A stretch of DNA of 64,000 bases, taken from the IMG/VR virus record IMGVR_UViG_3300043436_004480, positions 29,745-93,744 of that record. One strand, written 5' to 3'. The notes beneath the pieces were generated by a model that ran no database searches, was not told the origin of the DNA, and was given only the letters and a program-made list of their open reading frames with translations. The translations under genes and the position numbers were made by a program. The DNA comes from a virus. This document shows positions 13,014 to 23,137 of this stretch, in pieces. Position 1 is the stretch's first letter, and each line of letters opens with the position of its first letter.

Positions 13014-13044
13014 TTTGTAATTTATCAAACTATGTGTACGTTTG
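13014..13044 (+). promoter_or_regulatory. Bacteroidota-type promoter, rightward
   Basis: TTTG (13014-13017), 19-base spacer, TACGTTTG (13037-13044): an exact match to the Bacteroides housekeeping sigma consensus TTTG-N19-21-TAnnTTTG. It lies 16 bases before the ATG of the PD-(D/E)XK nuclease gene and opens the late block. Confidence 0.75.
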
Positions 13045-13060
13045 TAAAAAACATCATCTA

Positions 13061-13867
13061 ATGTCATCAGCAACTTCAAATTATTACAAAACTCACTCTG
13101 TTGAAAAAGTTCCTAAGATAATTAGGGATGAAAATCATATATATAGAGATGAAACAGAAAAACAATATACTTCTGTTACAACTTTGATCGGACAGTTTAA
13201 AAATAAATTCGATACCGAGAAAATTAGCAAAGCATATTCTGAAAAGCATAACATACCACAAGATCAAGTTAAGAAAGCTTGGTTGCAGACTTGTGTAGAT
13301 GCTTGTGAAAAAGGATCGTTACTTCATGATTTAATGGAGAAAGGATTAGAAGATGTTGATGCATATGTAAAAGCAGAGATGAATAATTTCAATTCTCCTG
13401 CTTTGGCAAGAGATGTCCTTAGTTCAGACGATATTACAAAGTTTGAGAATAACGAAAAGTATCTTGTCTGCAAAGAACCAATTATTGCTTTCTCTCTGCC
13501 GGGAAATAATAAAGGTATTGCCGGAGGAATTGATTTTATTGCTGAGGAAATAGGAACAAATGTTGTACATTTACGTGATTGGAAAACTAACAAAGCGTTA
13601 AATCGTTCTGGATATAACAATCAAATGATGAAGTTTCCAGTTTCTCATTTGCCAGATTGTAATTATCAGCATTACGTTTTGCAACTTTCATTATATGCAT
13701 TCATATTAGAGTACGGATATAATAAAACTATTGGTACTTTAGGAATACACCATTTTAATTATCTTGCAAACACAGTTCAATATTATGAAGTTCCTTATCT
13801 GCGGAACGATGTATGCGATATGTTAGCAATTTTCTTTCATGGTTCTATAATGAAAAAAGTCTGCTAA
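13061..13867 (+). CDS. PD-(D/E)XK nuclease
   Basis: A 268-residue protein. I choose ATG 13061 because the longer frame from 13010 would start inside the promoter. Core motifs are GGIDFI (the Asp of the ID pair) followed by HLRDWKTNK (D-x-K) and a later Gln-rich helix (HYVLQLSLYAFIL), the order of RecB/Cas4-like PD-(D/E)XK nucleases. An N-terminal YTSVTTLIG segment is also typical. A related domain sits in the giant virion protein. Its place before the terminase suggests a role in DNA processing for packaging or recombination. Confidence 0.8.
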   Translation: MSSATSNYYKTHSVEKVPKIIRDENHIYRDETEKQYTSVTTLIGQFKNKFDTEKISKAYSEKHNIPQDQVKKAWLQTCVDACEKGSLLHDLMEKGLEDVDAYVKAEMNNFNSPALARDVLSSDDITKFENNEKYLVCKEPIIAFSLPGNNKGIAGGIDFIAEEIGTNVVHLRDWKTNKALNRSGYNNQMMKFPVSHLPDCNYQHYVLQLSLYAFILEYGYNKTIGTLGIHHFNYLANTVQYYEVPYLRNDVCDMLAIFFHGSIMKKVC

Positions 13868-13875
13868 AAGCAGAC
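13859..13875. terminator. Hairpin containing the stop codon
   Basis: GTCTGC-TAAAA-GCAGAC; the TAA stop of the nuclease is in the loop. T-runs are weak on the plus strand (CTCTTTC) and stronger on the minus strand (TTTTTTC). Confidence 0.5.
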
Positions 13876-13924
13876 CTCTTTCAATTCAGTATCTAAACAC
13901 CATCTCTAAATTAATTTTACAAAA

Positions 13925-14338
13925 ATGAGTCAAAATACCGAACAAACAAACGATTATGTCTTTACTAACGATTCGCTCGAAGAAGGATGCTTACAATGGG
14001 TTACAATGTTAGCCGGATTAAGTTCTTTAACAGATACAGAAATAAGATTTCTGACGAAGTTCGTTATTAGAGATTATAAATACAGAGAATCTGCTCCTCA
14101 TATACCAAGAGGAGATAGAGATTTTGAATATAAAGTTGCTTTGTACTTGCGTTCTAATAGAGTAAGAGAAGAAATTTGTGCAGAACTAGATATAACAGAT
14201 GGTTATTTTGCAATTCTGATGAACAGATGTAAAGAGAAGAAAGTTATTATTGCAAAAGATATTAAGTCTTTAGCTGTAAATCCTATTTTCTGTTTTCCTA
14301 AAGACGGAGTAGCAAACATCATCTTCAAATTAAACTAG
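13925..14338 (+). CDS. Putative winged-helix DNA-binding protein
   Basis: A 137-residue protein. The middle (YLRSNRVREEICAELDITDG) reads like a helix-turn-helix, followed by a charged helix and short strands that could form a wing. Position just upstream of an HU/IHF-like gene and the terminase genes suggests a role in DNA recognition for packaging, for instance as a small-terminase component. The function is inferred from context. Confidence 0.7.
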   Translation: MSQNTEQTNDYVFTNDSLEEGCLQWVTMLAGLSSLTDTEIRFLTKFVIRDYKYRESAPHIPRGDRDFEYKVALYLRSNRVREEICAELDITDGYFAILMNRCKEKKVIIAKDIKSLAVNPIFCFPKDGVANIIFKLN

Positions 14339-14340
14339 TA

Positions 14341-14532
14341 ATGAGAAACGTACAGGATATAATTGACAAAATATCAGAAGATAAAGAAATTCCTAGAGAT
14401 TTAGTGGAGAAAACTATCATGCGTTTTCATGAAATGATGTGTGATAAGGTAAAAGAAAGTAAGTTTGACATAAAACTCCCAAGATTTGGGTATTTGCATT
14501 TGAGTAAACCTAAAAAAGATGAAAGTAAATAG
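14341..14532 (+). CDS. HU/IHF-like DNA-binding protein
   Basis: A 63-residue protein. The pattern of an N-terminal helix pair (DIIDKISEDKEIPRDLVEKT) and a following strand with PRFGYLHL resembles the core of HU/IHF family proteins, shortened because the DNA-clasping arm is absent or reduced. crAss-like phages commonly encode IHF-related proteins near their packaging genes. Likely bends DNA near the packaging site. It starts two bases after the previous stop and overlaps the next start. Confidence 0.6.
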   Translation: MRNVQDIIDKISEDKEIPRDLVEKTIMRFHEMMCDKVKESKFDIKLPRFGYLHLSKPKKDESK

Positions 14533-15076
14533 TTTTAAAAGTTCAGAATCAAATTTCTGGGAGTTTAATCCTAGTTTTTCTTATGTTCCTGAGTTTTCAG
14601 CAATAAGAAAACAAGATCTTTCTACTTTGAAGAAAGATTCATCTTATTATATGTGGTTTGCTTGGTTTATGTTTGATCCAGAAAGTCCATATCACTATTT
14701 CCCAGAAAAAGAAAGAATGCAGAGGATTGCTGAATGTGATTTCTTCCGCAAATTTAGATCTGGAGAAGATGATATTATATCAAAAGATGATAAAGATTGG
14801 ATTCCTAGAATATTAGTTGAATATCAGAAGGTAACAATGACTTCTGCACAGCGTTCTTTGTATATGTTTGATGAGCATATAAAAGAACGTGAAGAATACA
14901 TGAGAAGTTTAACTTACTCAGATCCTAATAATGCAAAAGTAAAAGATGATCTTCTTATAAACACAAAGAAAGTTTTAGATTCAAGAAAAGAAATCGAAAA
15001 ACTAGCTTTGTCAGAAATGTCTTCGGTTGAAATAAATAATTCAGAAGCTTCTTTAAGCGATAAAAATGTTATATAA
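14519..15076 (+). CDS. Unknown protein before terminase
   Basis: A 185-residue, mostly helical and charged protein with aromatic residues near the N-terminus (YYMWFAWFMFDPESPYHYF). It overlaps both neighbours (14 and 11 bases), so it is translationally coupled with the large terminase. Its position is that of a small terminase subunit, but no helix-turn-helix is obvious. Treat that assignment as tentative. Confidence 0.7.
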   Translation: MKVNSFKSSESNFWEFNPSFSYVPEFSAIRKQDLSTLKKDSSYYMWFAWFMFDPESPYHYFPEKERMQRIAECDFFRKFRSGEDDIISKDDKDWIPRILVEYQKVTMTSAQRSLYMFDEHIKEREEYMRSLTYSDPNNAKVKDDLLINTKKVLDSRKEIEKLALSEMSSVEINNSEASLSDKNVI

Positions 15077-17225
15077 CCGTTCTAACTTTATTCTTCCTGA
15101 AATACCTTTAATAGATCCGAGAAGTCCAGAATATACAGACTTCTGGAGAGGAGAAAAAAGAAAAGCTATTGAAGGAGTTTGGGCAGGAGGATTTTGGTGT
15201 CCTCCTACTGTATATCATTATGCAAACTTTAGTAATATAGATATTACTCAAGGAAAGATAAGGGTGCAGAAGAGAGCTGAACTCAGAGATTTAGAATGGG
15301 AAAAGGGGAAAGTTCATGCAGTAATGAGAGGATTTTCAGGATTTGAAAACGATCCTGAATTTACTTGTGATATAACTGCAAAAGAATTTGGAGTAGATGC
15401 AAAAGGAAGAAAGTATTTAGAACCTATGGACTATTTAAACCGTTGGTTTAAAACAGACTTAGGAAAAGCTAGATATAATAATCCGAACTTAAATCTTTTA
15501 GATATGGAAGCACGTGGAACAGGAAAATCTTTCTGGGCTGCGAATTTAATATCTCATTACTTTTTGTATGATGGTGCAACAGACTATGATGTGTATTCAC
15601 ATCAAAGAAATATAGGTGAGCAGATGAACTGCGAAATTATAGTTGCTTCTGTTCAAGACACTTTCATTGATGCTTTGCTTTCAAAAGTAGATAAACACTT
15701 AAGTAATTTACCCGGAGGACAAAGTATAAATGGAAGATACCATCCATCACCTTTATCAGTTACATACGCTGGACAATTAGATAGCAAAAATAAATCTGGA
15801 ATTGTAAAAGGAAGAAATGTAAAGAAAGGTGGAGTTTGGGTATTCGAAGGTTCGCAGACTCAAATATTAGTAAGAAACGTAGGTACTAAAAAAGCAGCTT
15901 CTTCTGGTAGTCGTGCAATGTATGTTGCAATTGAAGAGTGCGGACTTGATCCAAGATTAGATGATGTATTTGCAAACTTAAAAGACGTAATTAAAACAGA
16001 TACTGGAAACTTTGGTTCTATACATATGTTTGGAACTGGAGGAGAAGTTGCAGCAGGAAAAAGTCAAGCTGCAAAAAAGATGTTTTCTAAGCCTAGAACG
16101 TATGATTGTTTGTTTTTTACAGACAAGAAAGGAACAGAAATAGGATATACAGTTCCTGCATATAAAAAGTATAATGAATTCAGAGATGATAATGGTATTC
16201 TAGATGAAGCAAAAGCATTAGCTTTCTATAATAAAGAAAGAGAACGAGAAAAAGGAGATACAAAATTATATTATGATTTTATTCAAAACAATCCGTTAGA
16301 ATGGGAAGAGATGTTTCTAATTCCGGGAGGAAATAGATTTCCTACTCAGTTATTAGAACAACAAAGAAGTTATTTAATGACTGCTGCACATCCTAGAGAA
16401 CTAGGAATTTGCGGAGAATTAAGTTCAATTGGTGCAGATGGAAAAGTTACATTTACTCCAGATTTAGAAAACAAACTAAAACCCGCATCTTATCCAGTAG
16501 AAGATAAGAATAATAAAGATGAAGGTTGTGTAGTTATATTTGAATTTCCAGATGAAGATTTAGTTCAGCACGATGGAGTATATATTGCAGGACTAGATCC
16601 ATATGATCACGATGATGCAAGTTCAAGTTCTTCATTAGGTTCTATAATAATATTCAAAAGTTGCAGAGCAAACAAATATAAGAAAGATGCAACATCAGAA
16701 ATCATAGTTGCAGAATATACTGGAAGACCTAAGTCAGCAAATGACTTCTATGAAATTTCGTTAAGACTTTTATGTTTTTATAACGGAAAAGTTCTTTATG
16801 AAAATGAAAAGATAATGGTGAAAGCTTATTATCAGAGAAAAGGTTTTGCACATAGACTTGCAGGAACTCCAAATATATTGAGATCGTCAGTTGATGCTTC
16901 AATAAAAAATAGAAATGGTGTTGGAATCAACATGACTCTCGACATAAAGAAAGAAGCAGAGGAAATGTTAAAAGATTATTTTACAGAATCTGTAATTATG
17001 CAAATTAAGTCCATTCCTATTCTGTCAGAAGCAATAGATTTCAATCTTTCTGGCAACTTTGATAGAATGATTGCTCTAATGTTAGCTATTATTTATAACT
17101 TGCAAATAAAGACTGACGATGGTGATGAAACTCAGGCAGTTAATAATGACTTAATGGATTATCTTAGAAAAAAGACAGAGCATATGCGAACAAGACCGAA
17201 TCTAAGAAATCTAATCCAGAGATAA
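15066..17225 (+). CDS. terL: Terminase large subunit
   Basis: A 719-residue packaging motor. Walker A is ARGTGKS (about residues 149-155); Walker B is MYVAIEE, with acidic residues 290-291; the C-terminal RNase H-like nuclease has its first acid in AGLDPYDHDD (D511). It cuts concatemeric DNA and pumps it into the prohead through the portal encoded next. The length matches crAss-like TerL proteins, which are longer than average. The start overlaps the preceding gene by 11 bases. Confidence 0.92.
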   Translation: MLYNRSNFILPEIPLIDPRSPEYTDFWRGEKRKAIEGVWAGGFWCPPTVYHYANFSNIDITQGKIRVQKRAELRDLEWEKGKVHAVMRGFSGFENDPEFTCDITAKEFGVDAKGRKYLEPMDYLNRWFKTDLGKARYNNPNLNLLDMEARGTGKSFWAANLISHYFLYDGATDYDVYSHQRNIGEQMNCEIIVASVQDTFIDALLSKVDKHLSNLPGGQSINGRYHPSPLSVTYAGQLDSKNKSGIVKGRNVKKGGVWVFEGSQTQILVRNVGTKKAASSGSRAMYVAIEECGLDPRLDDVFANLKDVIKTDTGNFGSIHMFGTGGEVAAGKSQAAKKMFSKPRTYDCLFFTDKKGTEIGYTVPAYKKYNEFRDDNGILDEAKALAFYNKEREREKGDTKLYYDFIQNNPLEWEEMFLIPGGNRFPTQLLEQQRSYLMTAAHPRELGICGELSSIGADGKVTFTPDLENKLKPASYPVEDKNNKDEGCVVIFEFPDEDLVQHDGVYIAGLDPYDHDDASSSSSLGSIIIFKSCRANKYKKDATSEIIVAEYTGRPKSANDFYEISLRLLCFYNGKVLYENEKIMVKAYYQRKGFAHRLAGTPNILRSSVDASIKNRNGVGINMTLDIKKEAEEMLKDYFTESVIMQIKSIPILSEAIDFNLSGNFDRMIALMLAIIYNLQIKTDDGDETQAVNNDLMDYLRKKTEHMRTRPNLRNLIQR

Positions 17226-17231
17226 CGAACA

Positions 17232-19628
17232 ATGAATACTAACAAGATACTTTTCCAGACTGCTGCCGTAGGATTTCCTCCGCAGAAAATTGCCAGTTCC
17301 AAAAAAGGAAAAGAGTGGCAAAGACAATGTATGGATGCCATAATTGGAAAAGCTGCATTGTTAAACCAACAAGGAGGAAGAAGAACAGATAGAAACTCAA
17401 AGATTAGAAATTATAATCTTTTGAATTCAATCTTAGATCCAAATGATTTTCAGTCAGTAGTTAGTTCATTAGGTTATACAGAAGATACACTTGCAAACGA
17501 TCCCGCAAAACTGAGACCGTTTAATATGTTTTATCCAATACATCAACAGTTAATAGGAGAAGATTTAAAAAGACCTTTTCCTTTTACTGTATATGCTAGT
17601 GGTGGATCTATTGTGGAAGAAAAAGACAGAATGAAAAAAGAAGCAGTAGTTACTGAACTTCTAAAAGGATTCCGTCAAAAAGTAAAAAGAACTGCAAATC
17701 CAGATGTTGAAGAAGAAGAAGTTAATCTTGATCAAGTTGTAAAAGATTACGGAAGTTCTTATTATCACAAGAAAGAAGTATTAGCAAATAAGTATTTGAA
17801 AAGTCTGTACAAGACTTGTGAATTAGATATAACTTTTAGAGATGGTTTAAGTCACGCAATTATAGTTGCAGAAGAACTTTACAAAGTTACAAAAGTAAAC
17901 GGACAACCATCAGTAAGAGTAGTTGATCCTTTGCAGATCGAATTTGACTTACCTACTGGATCTTCAAAACTTGAGGATGCATATTGGGTAAGAGAAGAAA
18001 GACAGATGACTCTTGCAGAAGTAATTGATGAATTTGCAGAAGACTTAACAGATGAGCAGATTTCCGAATTAGAAGAGTTAGGCGGAAACCACATGCAAGG
18101 TTATTCACCAACTACTGATTTTCCGGGAGTAATATCGAATGATATAGATATACGTAATACAGAAAGGTATGGTTCTGCACAAGGAAGAAGTGTAGGAACC
18201 ATAACAACTTTTGATGTGCATAATGTATGTTGGAAATCATTCAAGAAAACTCCTTATTTAGAAGGAATAGATGATTCAGGAATTCCATTTAAAGTTCTTG
18301 TAGAAGAAAACAGAAAACTTACTTCTGAAGAAAAGAAAAAAGGTTACAAGATAAATGTACTTTGGATAACTGAAGTTTGGGAAGGTGTAAAGATTGGCTA
18401 CTTGCATTTGAAAGCAAATCCAACAGAAGTTAGATATGCTTCAATGAGCAATCCGAAAGCTGCAAAACTTCCTTACGTTGGTACAGTATATAATGCACTC
18501 AATTCTCTAGCAACTTCTATTATAGATTTAATAAGACCTTTAAATTATTTGAAGATCATTATTATTTATAGATTAGAAAGAGAACTAGCAAAAGCAAAAG
18601 GTAAAAAGATAGTAATAGATAAAGCAAAAATTCCGGGAGATATGTCTTGGGATGAATGGTTCTATTACTTAAATGAACAAGATGTAGAAATCATAGATAC
18701 ATCGAAGATTGGTTCTGGCTCTCCTAATCTTGCATACAATACTTATAAAGATCACGATTTGACTATTTCGTCAAACGCAACTCAATACTTAGGTATTATA
18801 CAATATATAGATAACGAAATTTTCAGAATTACTGGGATGAGTAGTGCTAGAATGGGAACTCCAACACAAGATGGACTTGGAGTAAACCAAATGGCAATGA
18901 CTCAATCTTATGCAATTACCGAAAATCTTTTTTATCAGCATAATGATGTAAAGAAAAGAGTTCTTTCACATTTATTGCTTTTGGCGAAATACTGTTATGC
19001 AGATACAGAAAATGTAAAGTATCAGCAAATGAATGGCGACCTTCTGACGGAAATTATAGAAATGGATGGTGGAATATTTGCTGATTCTGATTTCGATATA
19101 TTTGTTATGAATAGTATCAAAGAAAATAAGATCTTTGCAACTATTGAAGCACTTGCTACTACTGCAATGCAGCAACAAAGTATAACTATGACAGAATTTG
19201 TCAAAGCATTAAAATCTGAATCATCTGCCGAAATGGAAGCTGTATTAGGAAAAGCAGAAGAAAGAAAACAACAACAACAAGAGGCATTCCAACAACAAAG
19301 TCTGCAAGTTCAACAAGAGAAAAACGAAATTGAAAAACAGAGAATGGAAATCGAACGTCAAGAAAAACAACTTGACAGAGAAAACCAAGTTCTAATTGCA
19401 GAAATAAAATCAGGTAGCGACATACAAAGAACTATGTTAGGCCTAAATGATAATGCAGAAAATCAAGCAAACAGAACATTTGCATTAGATGCTGCAAAAA
19501 GTCAAACAGAAAATCGTAAAGTAGATGTCGAAGCTGCATTGAAGATTGCAGAACTGAAAACTAAAGTTTACGATGCAGATACCAAACTCAAAATAGCAAA
19601 AGAAAATAAACTACCCGGAGAAAAATAA
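17232..19628 (+). CDS. Portal protein
   Basis: A 798-residue protein directly after the terminase, the conserved place of the portal in crAss-like phages. The middle has the alternating strands and helices of portals. From about residue 660 to the end it is a long Gln/Glu/Lys-rich coiled coil (EERKQQQQEAFQQQ onward), probably the barrel or a flexible tail. It forms the ring through which DNA enters and leaves. The next gene's ATG overlaps its stop (TAATG). Confidence 0.85.
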   Translation: MNTNKILFQTAAVGFPPQKIASSKKGKEWQRQCMDAIIGKAALLNQQGGRRTDRNSKIRNYNLLNSILDPNDFQSVVSSLGYTEDTLANDPAKLRPFNMFYPIHQQLIGEDLKRPFPFTVYASGGSIVEEKDRMKKEAVVTELLKGFRQKVKRTANPDVEEEEVNLDQVVKDYGSSYYHKKEVLANKYLKSLYKTCELDITFRDGLSHAIIVAEELYKVTKVNGQPSVRVVDPLQIEFDLPTGSSKLEDAYWVREERQMTLAEVIDEFAEDLTDEQISELEELGGNHMQGYSPTTDFPGVISNDIDIRNTERYGSAQGRSVGTITTFDVHNVCWKSFKKTPYLEGIDDSGIPFKVLVEENRKLTSEEKKKGYKINVLWITEVWEGVKIGYLHLKANPTEVRYASMSNPKAAKLPYVGTVYNALNSLATSIIDLIRPLNYLKIIIIYRLERELAKAKGKKIVIDKAKIPGDMSWDEWFYYLNEQDVEIIDTSKIGSGSPNLAYNTYKDHDLTISSNATQYLGIIQYIDNEIFRITGMSSARMGTPTQDGLGVNQMAMTQSYAITENLFYQHNDVKKRVLSHLLLLAKYCYADTENVKYQQMNGDLLTEIIEMDGGIFADSDFDIFVMNSIKENKIFATIEALATTAMQQQSITMTEFVKALKSESSAEMEAVLGKAEERKQQQQEAFQQQSLQVQQEKNEIEKQRMEIERQEKQLDRENQVLIAEIKSGSDIQRTMLGLNDNAENQANRTFALDAAKSQTENRKVDVEAALKIAELKTKVYDADTKLKIAKENKLPGEK

Positions 19629-20500
19629 TGAGAACAAGATCAAAAATTAATTCTGACGGTTCAGTTACAGAACGTAGCAATCTGTCAGATCTTAATAAAT
19701 ACCCAGACGGTACTAAAAAGGTAAAAGCACCTAGTACAGAAACGAGAGGTGATAAGACTGCAACGGCAATGCCTGCAAAGAGAAAGGCAATGACTAATGA
19801 AGAAGAAATAAGAAGCACAAGAGGTACACAAATGGAGCGTGGTTCTTATTATGATAATAAGGATAAAAATCAGTTTGAAGGAGATGTTTATCAAGCACAA
19901 GACAAAGCAAGGGATATAAAAAAGGCACAACAAAACCAAAGGGATAAAGCCCTTGAAAGAGCAGTATCTGGCAAATTTGAAAAAGGTACTTCTGGTGTTT
20001 CTAATTCCAAAAAATCTCTTGCAGAAAGATATGCAGAAAACAAAGGCGGATATGCAAGAGCATTACAATCTGGAAAAGTTGTAGAGAAAAACGGAAAGAA
20101 AGTTGTAACAGATCCAGATACAGGTCTGGAATATGAATACAAAGGGAATCCGGAAAAAACTTCTGAATCTACAAAACAAGGATTGTCTAAAATAAACAAT
20201 CAGATTGATGGAGATAATTCTGCAAAGAGAAGAATGCCAAAAGCAATGAATTTAATGCCACAATCTGACAAAGTTAATATTCCTATGTCAAATCCTAAAT
20301 CAGGAAATTTAGGAACTCCAAAGACTTCTTCTATGTACGATAACGAAGCTGTCAGAAAGGCAACCGGCAGAACAGGTCAAATAAGTAACCGAGACAGAAT
20401 AAACGCAGCTAAAGGTAATAATACTTCTAGCACATCTACACCGGTGACTGCTTTTTCAAAAAGGGAAGAAGAATTCCAGAGAAAATTAAGAAATAAATAA
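19628..20500 (+). CDS. Disordered basic protein with KGTSG motif
   Basis: A 290-residue, low-complexity, Lys/Arg/Asn/Thr-rich protein with almost no hydrophobic core. It carries a short motif FEKGTSGVS, and KYPDGTKKVK near the N-terminus, that both recur in the 1245-aa protein far downstream. Such proteins may be packaged with DNA or act as assembly chaperones. The location between portal and scaffold-like protein supports a role in head assembly. Confidence 0.7.
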   Translation: MRTRSKINSDGSVTERSNLSDLNKYPDGTKKVKAPSTETRGDKTATAMPAKRKAMTNEEEIRSTRGTQMERGSYYDNKDKNQFEGDVYQAQDKARDIKKAQQNQRDKALERAVSGKFEKGTSGVSNSKKSLAERYAENKGGYARALQSGKVVEKNGKKVVTDPDTGLEYEYKGNPEKTSESTKQGLSKINNQIDGDNSAKRRMPKAMNLMPQSDKVNIPMSNPKSGNLGTPKTSSMYDNEAVRKATGRTGQISNRDRINAAKGNNTSSTSTPVTAFSKREEEFQRKLRNK

Positions 20501-20525
20501 TTTCGTAACCAATCTTTAAATTAAT

Positions 20526-21572
20526 ATGTCAACAAAAGCAAGTGAAATCGAAGAAACCTTTGAAGATACAAATGACTTCATTGGAAATTTAGTATCGCAA
20601 GATACTTCTGCCCAGACAGATTTGAATTCAGGAGATAATGATCCTGATGAAGATGATGATGATGCAGATGATGATTCTGGAACTCAGATTGCAGATGATT
20701 CTGCAACTAGTCAATCATCTCAGCAAACCGCACCTGCAAATAAATCAGTAGAAGAAATTCTAGATGTATTTACAGAACATCTATTTATTCCAGCAGAAGG
20801 AGTAGATGTAACAAACAAAGAAGAAGTTTCAAAACTATTAGATTATCATAACACTACTGTTATTGATACTTTTATAGATCAGACAAAAGAAAATCTATCT
20901 GAAAAAGAAGTTATGCTTTTAGAAGCACTTACTTCTGGAATTCCTTTGTCAGAAATTGATTTTGATTTTCAGGCTGTTGATTATTCACAAGTGGATGAAA
21001 CAGACGAAGAAAATCAAAGAAACTTGTTATTTGATTACTATGTTAATGTTAATAATATGGACGAAGAAGATGTAGAAATTTTAATTTCTTCTCTTAATCC
21101 TGAAACATTAGCTAGCAGAGCAAGAGTAGCAAAGGAAAAACTTTCCGATTTTCAACTTTTGGAAATTCAGAATGCAAAGGAACTGCACGAAAGGAGACTC
21201 GAAGAACAAGAAATTATCGAGAGACAACAACTTGCAGATTTTAAGAGTAAAATTTTGAGTATAGACTCAGTAGCAGGAATGAATTTATCAAACGAAGATA
21301 AACTTGCTATATATGATTACTATACTTTGCCAGTAAAAAATGGAAAAACTCAAAATGAGTTAGACCAGACAAGTATTGATAATGTTGCTTTGCGAGCAAT
21401 AATGAACATAAAGAATATTTCTTTAGATAAATTGAGCAGACAGGCAGAAACAAAAGTTGTAAATAGACTTTTAAGAGTTGGTTCATCAGAACAAAATACA
21501 GGTGGCAGAACTGTTCAGGGAAAATCTGGAATTGCTACTACGCAAAATACTACCTTTGCTTATGACCTATAA
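20526..21572 (+). CDS. Acidic scaffold-like protein
   Basis: A 348-residue, very acidic protein. The first 80 residues are Asp/Ser/Thr-rich (DPDEDDDDADDDSG) and probably disordered; the rest is helical, with a charged coiled coil at about 205-240. Its position immediately before the major capsid gene and its composition are typical of internal scaffolding proteins. No protease motif is seen, so it probably leaves the head without a dedicated cleavage enzyme here. Confidence 0.7.
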   Translation: MSTKASEIEETFEDTNDFIGNLVSQDTSAQTDLNSGDNDPDEDDDDADDDSGTQIADDSATSQSSQQTAPANKSVEEILDVFTEHLFIPAEGVDVTNKEEVSKLLDYHNTTVIDTFIDQTKENLSEKEVMLLEALTSGIPLSEIDFDFQAVDYSQVDETDEENQRNLLFDYYVNVNNMDEEDVEILISSLNPETLASRARVAKEKLSDFQLLEIQNAKELHERRLEEQEIIERQQLADFKSKILSIDSVAGMNLSNEDKLAIYDYYTLPVKNGKTQNELDQTSIDNVALRAIMNIKNISLDKLSRQAETKVVNRLLRVGSSEQNTGGRTVQGKSGIATTQNTTFAYDL

Positions 21573-21594
21573 TAATAACAATAATATATAAACC

Positions 21595-23115
21595 ATGCCA
21601 GCAGAAGCACAATTTAATGCAGGAAGGTTATCTAACTTACAGGTAACCACTCAAGAAGCACTTGTAGGAAATCTTTCTACAAGCGATCACTTAGAACGAA
21701 TGTTCGCAACAGAACGCCATAAACTAGGAAGATTTTTATCTTACGAACTTGGTGGTAGGAATGTAAAAAATGGAAAATTCTTAATGCAGTTCTTGACTGG
21801 CGGTTTAGGAAATGAAATTTTTACAGAAAGCGAAGAATTCAGTTGGGATTTAATTCTCCCTCAGATTTATTACGGTGAAGTAATAAAAGATGCAACAGAA
21901 GTTGAACCGAACAACGAATTCGTTGGTAGGTATCATACTGTATTTAGGGTTGTAATGAAAGATAAAGTCTTTAACCAAAGAGATATTATCTATTCAGATA
22001 AAAACATTGACATCACCTGTCAAGTTTGTGCAGAACCAGTTCCGTATTCAGCAGGTGGTTGGATGTATTCATTGGTAATTTCAAATGCAGACAAAGATTT
22101 GTATTTGACCAAAGATGCAATTAGTACTGGTGCTAAATGGAGCAGAGACTTTACAGCAGTTGAAGAACTGTCAACTAAAGTTGAAAGTGGTAGAGCGCAT
22201 ACATCAGCAATGTTTGTAAACAATCTTACCACAATCAGAACAGGTTATTCAGTTTCTGCAAAGTTAGCAATGCAGAAGATGATAATTGAAATTCCAGATT
22301 CAGAAGGTAAGTTCCACAAAAAATGGATCAACTATGCTGACTGGCAGAACATGATTGATTTCCAAAATGATTTTGAAAATCTATTGTTCTACGGAAATCC
22401 ATCATTTGACCAAAATGGTTTGAGCCACTTAAAAGGTAAAAACGGAAAAGTAATTAAAATTGGTGCTGGGGTTCGTTCTCAGATTTCCGATTCAATGAAG
22501 CATTTCTACAAAGGTTCATTTACTTATGATTTCTGGGATGAAATCCTATTGGATATGTCATACCAAGTACAAAGAAATGGTGGAAATCATAACTTTGTTG
22601 CATTCACAGGTAAAATGGGTATGCGTAAGATTACCGAAATGGTAAATAAGAAATGGAAAGGAATGGTTACTCCGAATTTCATTAGTAATGATGCACGTTT
22701 CTTGGATGGAAAAGGTCAAGAAATGCAATTCTTAGGAATGGAATTCCAAACAATTCATTTCCCGAACGGAATTAAGTTAACCGTAAAAGAACTTCCTGCA
22801 TACGATGAAATGTCAGGTCGTGGTTTAACAAGAGATCCGTTAACAAACAAACCAATTGAATCTTCAAGATTTACATTGATGAATTTTGGTACAGCAGATT
22901 CAAGTGGTACTAAGAATATCAGAAAAGTCACCAGAAAAAGTTCAGAAAGAATGTGGTACACAGGTGGTTCAATTGATCCAATGGGTATTGTTTCAAATTC
23001 TAAATCGAAAATGGGAAGTACTGATATTGATGGTTACGAATTGCACAGGATTACAGAAGGCGGTGTAATTATTACCGATCCTACTCAATGTTGTGAAATT
23101 ATCATGAAAGCATAA
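21595..23115 (+). CDS. Major capsid protein
   Basis: A 506-residue protein after the scaffold-like gene and before a strong terminator, the place of the HK97-fold major capsid protein in crAss-like phages. It has an N-terminal helical arm and long beta-rich stretches (NMIDFQNDFENLLFYGNPSF). Length about 500 fits the crAss-like family. The intergenic leader is AT-rich with no Shine-Dalgarno sequence. Highly expressed virion protein expected. Confidence 0.85.
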   Translation: MPAEAQFNAGRLSNLQVTTQEALVGNLSTSDHLERMFATERHKLGRFLSYELGGRNVKNGKFLMQFLTGGLGNEIFTESEEFSWDLILPQIYYGEVIKDATEVEPNNEFVGRYHTVFRVVMKDKVFNQRDIIYSDKNIDITCQVCAEPVPYSAGGWMYSLVISNADKDLYLTKDAISTGAKWSRDFTAVEELSTKVESGRAHTSAMFVNNLTTIRTGYSVSAKLAMQKMIIEIPDSEGKFHKKWINYADWQNMIDFQNDFENLLFYGNPSFDQNGLSHLKGKNGKVIKIGAGVRSQISDSMKHFYKGSFTYDFWDEILLDMSYQVQRNGGNHNFVAFTGKMGMRKITEMVNKKWKGMVTPNFISNDARFLDGKGQEMQFLGMEFQTIHFPNGIKLTVKELPAYDEMSGRGLTRDPLTNKPIESSRFTLMNFGTADSSGTKNIRKVTRKSSERMWYTGGSIDPMGIVSNSKSKMGSTDIDGYELHRITEGGVIITDPTQCCEIIMKA

Positions 23116-23128
23116 CAAAAAATATCAT

Positions 23129-23136
23129 TATATTTG
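23129..23136 (+). promoter_or_regulatory. Possible -7 promoter box
   Basis: TATATTTG fits TAnnTTTG, but no TTTG lies 19-21 bases upstream. It directly precedes the terminator hairpin, so a transcript from it would start inside the hairpin. Weak call. Confidence 0.25.
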
Positions 23137-23137
23137 T

